From Fimihabitans intestinipullorum (GTDB lineage: Bacteria > Bacillota_I > Bacilli_A > RF39 > UBA660): 30,960 nucleotides of DNA. The translations under genes were made by a program, and so were the position numbers. Position 1 is the first letter of the stretch. Each line of letters begins with the position of its first letter. Shown here in pieces: positions 17,486-23,363 of the stretch. Below the pieces are notes generated by a model. The model did not search any database, was not told the origin of the DNA, and saw nothing but the letters and a program-made list of their open reading frames with translations. Where the stretch lies: the NCBI GenBank assembly GCA_018714965.1, contig DVML01000039.1:1-30960 (forward strand). The letters are read 5' to 3'.

Positions 17486-18170
17486 AACTATTTAAATCAA
17501 TTTTAATTCCAGGCCCCATTGTTGAAGATACACTAATGTTTTTAATGTATGTTCCTTTTACAGCAGCTGGTTTTAATTTAGTAATTAAAGATACAAAGCT
17601 TGTTAAGTTTTCTAGTAATTGTTCATCTGTGAATGAAACTTTACCGATGATAACTGCAACATTTCCGAATGAATCAGCACGGTATTCTACACGTCCTTTT
17701 TTAACATCCTCTACTGCTTTTTTCGTATCCATCGTTACAGTTCCAGTCTTAGGGTTTGGCATTAATCCTTTTGGTCCTAATACCTTACCAATTTTACCTA
17801 AAGCAGGCATCATATCTGGAGTAGCGATCATCGTATCAAATTCAAACCAGTTTTCGTTTACGATCTTATCTAAGTAATCTTGATCTCCAACGTAGTCTGC
17901 TCCAGCTTCTTTTGCAGCCTTAGCAGCTTCTCCCTTAGCAATTACTAATACTCTTTTTGTCTTACCAGTTCCATTTGGAAGCACTGTCGCTCCTCTTAAC
18001 TGTTGATCAGCTTTCTTCGTATCGAGATTTAATCTCATTACTAATTCTACTGAAGCATCAAAACTTGTCGTAGAAGTTTCTTTGACTAATTTTACTGCTT
18101 CTTCTTTTGTGTAAGCTTTTCCTTTTTCAAGTTTTTTACAAGCTTCTACATACTTTTTACTTTTTTTCAT
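17475..18170 (-). CDS. rplA: 50S ribosomal protein L1
   Basis: 231 residues, usual length ~230. Family stretches are visible: GKAYTKEEAVKLV, ATVLPNGTGKTKRVLV near 60-75, the signature region MPALGKIGKVLGPKGLMPNPKTGTV near 120-145 (shortened here to its idea of Gly/Pro-rich rRNA-binding turn), and YRADSFGNVAVIIGK. L1 binds the mobile L1 stalk of 23S rRNA and in many bacteria also represses its own operon through an mRNA mimic; a GTGGGAGG element lies just upstream of this gene. TAAGGAGG ribosome binding site, ATG start. Confidence 0.98.
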   Translation of the reverse strand: MKKSKKYVEACKKLEKGKAYTKEEAVKLVKETSTTSFDASVELVMRLNLDTKKADQQLRGATVLPNGTGKTKRVLVIAKGEAAKAAKEAGADYVGDQDYLDKIVNENWFEFDTMIATPDMMPALGKIGKVLGPKGLMPNPKTGTVTMDTKKAVEDVKKGRVEYRADSFGNVAVIIGKVSFTDEQLLENLTSFVSLITKLKPAAVKGTYIKNISVSSTMGPGIKIDLNSFDN

Positions 18171-18187
18171 TTTTTACCTCCTTATGT

Positions 18188-18234
18188 GGTGATTGACGGA
18201 AGAATGCGGACATTTTCCTCCCACTAGGTTCACC
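18188..18234 (-). promoter_or_regulatory. Possible L1-binding element before rplA
   Basis: A 5-bp closing helix (18188-18192 with 18230-18234) frames GTGGGAGG (minus strand, 18217-18224) and a C/T-rich return strand. GUGGGAG is the conserved core of the L1 site in 23S rRNA. Position 18 bases before rplA suits translational feedback. Inference from motif and place only. Confidence 0.5.
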
Positions 18235-18242
18235 TATTTTTC

Positions 18243-18668
18243 TTAGTCTTCTACCTTGATTCCCATGTTACGAGCTGTACCTTCCACAATTTTCATTGCT
18301 TCTTCTACAGTGTATGCATTTAAATCAGGTAATTTAATCTCAGCAATTTCTCTCAATTGCTCTTTTGTAATTGTAGCAACGATTTCTTTTGATCCTTTTC
18401 CAGAACCAGATTTGATCTTAGCAACTTTCTTAAGTAAGAATGCTGCTGGTGGAGTTTTGATTACAAAGTCGAATGATCTATCTTCGTAGATAGAAATTTC
18501 AACAGGTAATACATCTCCCATCTTATCTTTCGTTGCATCGTTATATTTTGTACAGAACTCCTGTAAGTTGATTCCAGCAGGTCCTAAAACCGTACCAACT
18601 GGTGGTGCTGGTGTTGCCTTTCCAGCAGGAATTTGTAATTTAATCTTTTTTGTTACTTGATTTGCCAC
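18243..18668 (-). CDS. rplK: 50S ribosomal protein L11
   Basis: 141 residues, standard for L11. KKIKLQIPAGKATPAPPVG near the N-terminus, GPAGINLQEFC, and the C-terminal rRNA-binding domain with VEEAMKIVEGTARNMGI are characteristic. L11 forms the GTPase-associated centre of the 50S subunit. A GTG at 18677 would add three residues but overlaps the AGGAGG ribosome binding site; the GTG at 18668, 8 bases after it, gives the expected N-terminus (VANQVTKKIKLQ). The upstream leader of ~100 bases has a promoter, an AT-rich hairpin and a second L1-like element. Confidence 0.97.
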   Translation of the reverse strand: MANQVTKKIKLQIPAGKATPAPPVGTVLGPAGINLQEFCTKYNDATKDKMGDVLPVEISIYEDRSFDFVIKTPPAAFLLKKVAKIKSGSGKGSKEIVATITKEQLREIAEIKLPDLNAYTVEEAMKIVEGTARNMGIKVED

Positions 18669-18697
18669 GAAAAACACCTCCTATTATTTTTTTCGCG

Positions 18698-18734
18698 AGT
18701 GGTCCTAATGCATCCGCTTACATGTGCTCCCACT
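18698..18734 (-). promoter_or_regulatory. Possible L1-binding element in the rplK leader
   Basis: AGTGG/CCACT arms (18730-18734 with 18698-18702) close a loop beginning with AGTGGGAG (18727-18734), the same core as before rplA and similar to the L1 site of 23S rRNA. In E. coli the L11-L1 operon is controlled at the L11 leader by L1. Confidence 0.5.
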
Positions 18735-18743
18735 TGTCAATTT

Positions 18744-18767
18744 CTATATATAAAATCAAATATATAG
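18744..18767 (-). promoter_or_regulatory. AT-rich hairpin in the rplK leader
   Basis: Perfect 8-bp inverted repeat CTATATAT/ATATATAG (18744-18751 with 18760-18767), 8-base loop, directly after the transcription start region. No T run follows. Role unknown. Confidence 0.4.
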
Positions 18768-18774
18768 CTAGTTC

Positions 18775-18803
18775 ATAATACCATATTTCTCTTTATTTGT
18801 AAA
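18775..18803 (-). promoter_or_regulatory. Promoter of rplK-rplA
   Basis: TTTACA (18798-18803), 17-base spacer, extended -10 TGG-TATTAT (hexamer 18775-18780), placed 11 bases beyond the nusG stop. Confidence 0.75.
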
Positions 18804-18813
18804 TATGTCTTTT

Positions 18814-19347
18814 TTATGCTCTTTCGATCTCTGTTAATTTCAATTCGACAATTGTTTCTTGACCGAATAAATCGAGTGCAACTTCGATCTCTTGATTTTC
18901 CATATTGATCTTCTTCACTTTACCAAACATTCCAGAGAATGGTCCACTGATGACTTTTACCATATCGTCGACATTTAATTCATTTCCAATTTCAAGTCGA
19001 CTCATTCCCATACTTCCTAAAATCTTATCGACTTCTTGTGGGGTTAATGGAAAAGGTTTTGCTCCACGTCCAGAAGAACCGATAAATCCTGTGACTCCTG
19101 GCGTATTACGAACGATAAACCATGCTTCATCGCTCATTACCATCTCAACTAAGATGTAACCAGGAAACATCTTCTTTACTTTCTCTTTCGTCTCTCCATC
19201 TTTAACTTCTACTTCTTTTTGTTCTGGAACGACAACACGATAGATATAATCTTCCATCCCCATCGTGCTTGCACGCATCTCTAACTTTTCTTTTACCTTA
19301 TTCTCATGTCCTGAATAAGTATTAACTACATACCATTCTTTTTGCAT
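18814..19347 (-). CDS. nusG: Transcription elongation/antitermination factor NusG
   Basis: 177 residues, normal length. The N-terminal NGN domain starts with EWYVVNTYSGHE and includes MFPGYILVEM and NTPGVTGFIG; the C-terminal KOW domain has VKVISGPFSGMFGKVKKI near 125-145. NusG binds the RNA polymerase clamp and couples transcription to pausing and translation. It starts two bases after the secE stop, so secE-nusG is one unit, the usual arrangement upstream of rplK in Firmicutes. Confidence 0.98.
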   Translation of the reverse strand: MQKEWYVVNTYSGHENKVKEKLEMRASTMGMEDYIYRVVVPEQKEVEVKDGETKEKVKKMFPGYILVEMVMSDEAWFIVRNTPGVTGFIGSSGRGAKPFPLTPQEVDKILGSMGMSRLEIGNELNVDDMVKVISGPFSGMFGKVKKINMENQEIEVALDLFGQETIVELKLTEIERA

Positions 19348-19348
19348 A

Positions 19349-19528
19349 CTATCCCACCAACGTTCTAATTCCAGCTAAAATAAAATCAGTTAAAGAAAAG
19401 AAGAGTCCAAAGAAGATTACATATCCAATTGTCGCTGTTGAATATGTTATCATCTCTTTCTTGTTTGGAAAGCGAACTTTTTTCATCTCACGTTTTACAC
19501 TCATGAAAAATTTACCAATCTTTTTCAT
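19349..19528 (-). CDS. secE: Preprotein translocase subunit SecE
   Basis: A short 59-residue protein, usual for Gram-positive SecE. MKKIGKFFMSVKREMKKVRFP is an amphipathic, basic N-terminal region with the family's W/R-P-like turn, followed by NKKEMITYSTATIGYV and one membrane helix (about residues 30-51, IGYVIFFGLFFSL). It clamps SecY in the translocon. ATG at 19528 follows AGGTG; stop TAG at 19349-19351. The rpmG gene that often precedes secE is absent here. Confidence 0.9.
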   Translation of the reverse strand: MKKIGKFFMSVKREMKKVRFPNKKEMITYSTATIGYVIFFGLFFSLTDFILAGIRTLVG

Positions 19529-19552
19529 ATTTTCACCTACGATTCATTTTAT

Positions 19553-19574
19553 GTGTTTTCCAAAATAAAAACAC
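19553..19574 (-). promoter_or_regulatory. Hairpin in the secE leader
   Basis: Seven-base perfect arms (19553-19559 and 19568-19574), 8-base loop, in the leader between promoter and secE. No clear T run. Role unknown. Confidence 0.35.
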
Positions 19575-19593
19575 TATCAACGTGTCTACATAT

Positions 19594-19622
19594 AATGTAA
19601 CACGAGCTAGTGCTTTTGTCAA
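19594..19622 (-). promoter_or_regulatory. Promoter of secE-nusG
   Basis: Perfect TTGACA (19617-19622), 17-base spacer, extended -10 TGT-TACATT (hexamer 19594-19599) on the minus strand. Confidence 0.75.
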
Positions 19623-19690
19623 TTCATTCTTTTATCTTTTTCTAAAAAAGAAGTTTTCAAATTTTTCATCATTTCATACTACTAAATTAT

Positions 19691-20839
19691 TTACAATCGA
19701 AAAGCCGGCGATACTCCTCTAGTTAGATCTGCGAAACCATTAGTTATCGATCCACTATTACCCACACAGATAAAATATCCTGTATAATTAGAAACTGGCG
19801 AGCGCAGAAGCCAATTACTTGCCGATCCACTTGCATACTTCTTAATGGCTCCACTATAGTTTGTACTCGTTACTCCTTGTTCTTGATAATAATCTAACTG
19901 CCGAGTTTCATTTACTGCAGTATCACTACTTGTATTTAATCCCCAAACTTCTCTAGATGATAATAAGTATATTTTGTCTGTAGAGGTGAAATTCGTCTCT
20001 CCTGCTGTTGCTCCATGTCCCGATATCGTCACTGTATCTTTCACGTTGTTCTTCACTATTTCCGGCAATAAATTTAAAAATTCTCCATTTAAATATGTTC
20101 TTACCTCACTAGCAGGCCAACCACCGATGTTTGTTCTAGTCGAGTTCATTGCATATTGTGTTACATTCCCTTCAAATTCAAGTACAAACCCACATGCACT
20201 TTGTGAGAAACCTGGTGTGTTACACTCTGTTGGATTCGAATTATTTGCTACTCTTAATTTAAATGTACCTAGATCTGTAAGTTCTATCTCTTTTGTATCT
20301 CCTACTTTATAAGCACTTGTATTTCCACTGTGTGCGGCTGTTATAATCGTCTCCCAAGAATCGTTTGCAAAAGAAACTGGAGAATTGGAAGAATCTTCAC
20401 TCACACAATTTTCTGCATTCATCTCCGTCCATTCATTATTCTCCATTTTAAATCCATATCCTGATACAACGATACACGAATCATTTCCAACAGTACCATT
20501 TACAATTTTCAAATTATGTCTATCTGGTTTTGTTCCTTTATAATTGATCGTTTTCCCATCTGTTGTAGATGTAGTACCATCATTTGCAAGTTTTTTAAAT
20601 ACAACTTGTCCTACAGTTGTTTGATTAGCTTCAGGTGAAATTGTCGTATCTTTGATCATTTCAGTAGCAATCGTATTTTCCATTGCTTTTACATAACCAT
20701 AAGCACCATTCTTAGCTGATCCTTTTCTTGCATCATCGATTACTCCCATGATTAAAGGTGTTGCAATCAATGCGATTACTGCTAAGATTACGATAACTGC
20801 TAATAATTCAATCAACGTAAATCCACTTTTTTTATTCAT
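19691..20839 (-). CDS. Type IV prepilin-like protein with C-terminal DUF6273-like domain
   Basis: 382 residues. The N-terminus is a class III (prepilin) leader: a basic stretch, cleavage between Gly6 and Phe7, FTLIE with Glu at +5 (Glu11), and a 20-residue hydrophobic helix. Residues ~40-155 form a pilin body with Cys122 and Cys145. From about 158 to the end lies a domain recognisable as DUF6273: WETIITAA, YKVGDTKEIEL, CGFVLEF, GGWPASEVRTYLN, DTVTISGHGA, DKIYLLSSREVWG, RQLDYY, NWLLRSP and the terminal GVSPAFRL. That domain's function is not known to me. Own promoter; no prepilin peptidase or assembly ATPase is in the window. No terminator is evident before the secE promoter. Confidence 0.85.
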   Translation of the reverse strand: MNKKSGFTLIELLAVIVILAVIALIATPLIMGVIDDARKGSAKNGAYGYVKAMENTIATEMIKDTTISPEANQTTVGQVVFKKLANDGTTSTTDGKTINYKGTKPDRHNLKIVNGTVGNDSCIVVSGYGFKMENNEWTEMNAENCVSEDSSNSPVSFANDSWETIITAAHSGNTSAYKVGDTKEIELTDLGTFKLRVANNSNPTECNTPGFSQSACGFVLEFEGNVTQYAMNSTRTNIGGWPASEVRTYLNGEFLNLLPEIVKNNVKDTVTISGHGATAGETNFTSTDKIYLLSSREVWGLNTSSDTAVNETRQLDYYQEQGVTSTNYSGAIKKYASGSASNWLLRSPVSNYTGYFICVGNSGSITNGFADLTRGVSPAFRL

Positions 20840-20868
20840 ACTTCACTCTCCTACTACATAGTATGTAT

Positions 20869-20896
20869 ATTTTATCTATTATCATTCTACTGTCAT
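20869..20896 (-). promoter_or_regulatory. Probable promoter of the DUF6273 pilin gene
   Basis: ATGACA (20891-20896), 16-base spacer, TAAAAT (20869-20874) on the minus strand, after the terminator of the preceding pilin operon. Confidence 0.55.
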
Positions 20897-20913
20897 CTAG
20901 ACATTTTCCTTTC

Positions 20914-20938
20914 GAAAAAAGGATAATTTAATATCCTA
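20914..20938 (-). terminator. Terminator of the two-gene pilin operon
   Basis: A 6-bp stem (20920-20925 with 20932-20937), 6-base loop and six Ts on the minus strand. The stop codon of the LRR pilin (20928-20930) is in the loop region. Confidence 0.75.
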
Positions 20939-21854
20939 TAATTTGATTCCCGCTTCCGAGTGATGTTGTCCAAGCTGCCTGATAATCTGCAAGTGCTTCT
21001 TGTGGTACACGAATCGTAACATCTGATTTCAAGTTTTTAAATGTTCCGTTCGAACCTTCGATAATTGTCGGAACTTCCGTAGAAGTAAATGTGATTGTCT
21101 GCAGAGCTGTTGCTCCTTCAAAAACCCAATTATCCAATATAATGACAGACGGTGGGAATGTAATAAAGTTTAATTGTGTTTCATCTTTGAATGCATACGT
21201 ATTGATTTTTTGAATTCCATCTGGCATATAGATCGTCGCAAGTGGTAGTGGCGTTCCATCCGGTTTAGAAACAAAACTATATTCCCATAAAGGTGTTCCT
21301 GCGATGCTAGACGGTAAAATCAAATCTTGGCTAGTTCCATTATAAATAATACCTGACGTTGTCTCATCTAACGCTAATGTCACATCGGTTTCTAACTGCC
21401 TTGTTCCATCGATTAACGCCTGTTGAATTTCAGGAACGTACGCATACTCTGGATATGTTAAATCCGCACTTGTCGAACACTCACCATCTTGAATTGACAC
21501 TTTAGAATCTTCATACTCTTTTGAAATGCACCAATCTTCCGTTTGCACTAAAACTTTAATTTGTCCTTTCGAATTTACGACAATTGTTCCATCTCCTTCG
21601 AGTTCACCTTCATAGTCAACATCTGGGTTAAGAACACCTTCTCGCACAACGTACATTTTTGAAAAGTTAATCGTATCGTATGATTTATTCATATCAATCG
21701 CCTTTAACAAACTTTGATAACTATTTCTTAGCGTACTCTTTCTACTCTCATTTACCGAGTCCATCACGATTGGCACTGCAATTAAACTGATCACTGCTAG
21801 CACGATCATAACTCCTAATAATTCAAGTAATGTAAATCCTTTTTCCGATCTCAT
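20928..21854 (-). CDS. Type IV prepilin-like protein with BspA-type leucine-rich repeats
   Basis: 308 residues. Prepilin leader with cleavage after Gly6, FTLLE (Glu11 at +5) and a hydrophobic helix to about 31. Residues 68-127 are a small module with GELEGDGTIVV and a Cys109-Cys126 pair, aligning without gaps to the whole C-terminal part of the neighbouring 124-residue pilin. Residues ~175-295 look like BspA/LRR_5 repeats: IYMPDGIQKINTYAFKD, ITFPPSVIILDNWVFEG, ITFTST, and the typical closing IRVPQEALADYQAAW. BspA repeats often mediate binding to host or partner surfaces, so an adhesive pilus tip or surface display role is plausible but inferred. Second gene of its operon, 19 bases after the small pilin. 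Confidence 0.85.
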   Translation of the reverse strand: MRSEKGFTLLELLGVMIVLAVISLIAVPIVMDSVNESRKSTLRNSYQSLLKAIDMNKSYDTINFSKMYVVREGVLNPDVDYEGELEGDGTIVVNSKGQIKVLVQTEDWCISKEYEDSKVSIQDGECSTSADLTYPEYAYVPEIQQALIDGTRQLETDVTLALDETTSGIIYNGTSQDLILPSSIAGTPLWEYSFVSKPDGTPLPLATIYMPDGIQKINTYAFKDETQLNFITFPPSVIILDNWVFEGATALQTITFTSTEVPTIIEGSNGTFKNLKSDVTIRVPQEALADYQAAWTTSLGSGNQIIGY

Positions 21855-21873
21855 TATACATTCTCCTTAACTT

Positions 21874-22248
21874 TTAAGAACAAGTTCCATCTTCTACTAT
21901 AATCTTTTTATCGTTCTTTCCCTTTTTAGCACAATACTTTCCATTTGTAATAGAAATTGTAATTTCTCCTTCTTCTGTCACTGTAATTGTACCTTCCCCT
22001 TCAATCTTTCCTTTTACAGACAATGTTGGTGTCACTTTGCCATCTTTCACTGTATAAGTCTGTGCGACACCATATTTCCTTTCTACGTTAACTGCTCTTA
22101 ATAATCCATTCACACTCGAACCAAAAGACTCTTTTCGTGCCTTTTCAATACTACTATACACAATTGGTGTCACCATCACTGCAATGAGTGCCAGCAAAAT
22201 AACAACTACTAATAATTCTATCAGCGTAAAACCATTTTTTCTTTTCAT
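21874..22248 (-). CDS. Small type IV prepilin-like protein
   Basis: 124 residues. The leader MKRKNG|FTLIELLVVV has the prepilin cleavage site and Glu at +5, followed by a hydrophobic helix to ~30. The mature body is short: an amphipathic extension of the helix and the module GKIEGEGTITV...GEITISI with Cys106 and Cys123, spaced 17 apart exactly as in the LRR pilin next door. Related to ComGC/GspG-type pseudopilins at the N-terminus only. First gene of a two-gene operon with promoter at 22272-22300. Confidence 0.85.
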   Translation of the reverse strand: MKRKNGFTLIELLVVVILLALIAVMVTPIVYSSIEKARKESFGSSVNGLLRAVNVERKYGVAQTYTVKDGKVTPTLSVKGKIEGEGTITVTEEGEITISITNGKYCAKKGKNDKKIIVEDGTCS

Positions 22249-22271
22249 ATTATCCCTACTTTACTATTTCT

Positions 22272-22300
22272 AATCTATCATAATTTCTATTATTTTTCAA
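22272..22300 (-). promoter_or_regulatory. Promoter of the two-gene pilin operon
   Basis: TTGAAA (22295-22300), 17-base spacer, extended -10 TGA-TAGATT (hexamer 22272-22277) on the minus strand. Confidence 0.65.
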
Positions 22301-22319
22301 TCATTCGATTCTTTTTTTC

Positions 22320-22348
22320 AAAACAAAAAGCGATTTTAAATCGCTTTT
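22320..22348 (-). terminator. Terminator of the receptor-yihY operon
   Basis: Stem of 9-11 bp (22326-22336 with 22338-22348; a realistic loop costs the inner pairs) with GCGAT core, then TTTTTG on the minus strand. A-rich on the other side too, so it could work in both directions. Confidence 0.85.
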
Positions 22349-22477
22349 ACGTTTCATTGATACGTCTCGTTTCCATTCAAAGGAGATATTACCAAAATTG
22401 TATACTTACTAGTTCACAGTTAAACTATTCACCTACACAGTAGTCTGTAACCAATACATATTGGTAATCGATATGTA
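22349..22477 (-). other. 130-base 3' region after the yihY-like gene, no ORF
   Basis: Between the yihY-like stop and the terminator no coding frame is seen. An 8-bp perfect inverted repeat (22454-22461 with 22471-22478) begins at the stop codon but lacks a T run. The stretch is either a long 3' UTR or a 3'-derived small RNA; no convincing internal promoter was found. Confidence 0.4.
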
Positions 22478-23335
22478 TCATTCCTTAGTCTTCTCAAGCT
22501 CTTCCGTATTATCCGGACCACTTTTTTCCATTGCTTGATAATGTTCTGTATTGATCGCAATTCCTATCACGATACCATATGCTAAAATATAAATCCAAAT
22601 CATCATAACAATTAAGCTAGACATACCTCCATAGAAAATGTCATAGTTGACAAAATGGCTTACATAATATGAATATATCGCAGTTACTAATACCCAACTC
22701 AACGTTGTAAACCATGCTCCACGGTTTACATATTTACTTGGAACGTGATGAGATGGTGCCATCGTATATAATAGCTTAATCATAAAGAAAATCACAACGA
22801 TGGAAATCGGCCACTTAGCAAGACGGAAAATCGAATATAAATTATACCCGATATCTTGAAAGATGCCAAAATCTAAAATCGATTTTACAATTACATTTCC
22901 AAAAGCCAGCACAATAATGATAAAGAAAAATAGCATCACTAAATTCACAGTTAAAAATAGCGCTTTTACTCTTCCATATAAATAGCTTTTTTGTTTCATA
23001 CCATACAACGTATCGGATGCGACAGTAATCGAATACGCACCATTGCTTGCGATTAAAAAACCAATGATAATGAAAAACCAAACATTAGAATCAATCGTTC
23101 TACCATTGATAAACGGAAGCAATAATTCTGTCACTTCGGATGGTAATGCTTTTTCCATCGCCTCCATAATCGTATGTAAATCAAAGGAAAAAAGAGATGC
23201 GATGAATCCGATAATCGTAATAATTGGTACAACAGACAGTACCAAGAAGAATGCCAAATGTCCTGGCAATATCGTCATTGACGGTCTTCTAATAATTGCG
23301 ATTAATTTTTTCATGATCTCTTTTATTCTGCTCAT
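22478..23335 (-). CDS. YihY/BrkB family membrane protein
   Basis: 285 residues, a polytopic inner membrane protein with about six helices (for example LAFFLVLSVVPIITIIGFI near 27-45, VWFFIIIGFLIASNGAYSI near 84-102, and SSLIVMMIWIYILAYGIVIG near the end). FFLVLSVVPI, SNGAYSIT and the WxLVTAIYSYYVSHF region are typical of YihY/BrkB (formerly called RNase BN by mistake). The exact function of the family is unsettled. The C-terminal 20 residues are charged and cytosolic. ATG follows AGAGGG, 28 bases after the receptor gene; last gene of its operon. Confidence 0.9.
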   Translation of the reverse strand: MSRIKEIMKKLIAIIRRPSMTILPGHLAFFLVLSVVPIITIIGFIASLFSFDLHTIMEAMEKALPSEVTELLLPFINGRTIDSNVWFFIIIGFLIASNGAYSITVASDTLYGMKQKSYLYGRVKALFLTVNLVMLFFFIIIVLAFGNVIVKSILDFGIFQDIGYNLYSIFRLAKWPISIVVIFFMIKLLYTMAPSHHVPSKYVNRGAWFTTLSWVLVTAIYSYYVSHFVNYDIFYGGMSSLIVMMIWIYILAYGIVIGIAINTEHYQAMEKSGPDNTEELEKTKE

Positions 23336-23363
23336 AATATCCCTCTTTATACTACATTTATGT

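Noticed and set aside
17479..17877. Plus-strand 132-codon frame opposite rplA
   Set aside because: Shadow of rplA; no start signal and no independent conservation expected.
19623..19690. Terminator after the DUF6273 pilin gene
   Set aside because: Only a weak A/T-only stem with its T run on the wrong side was found; read-through into secE-nusG cannot be excluded.
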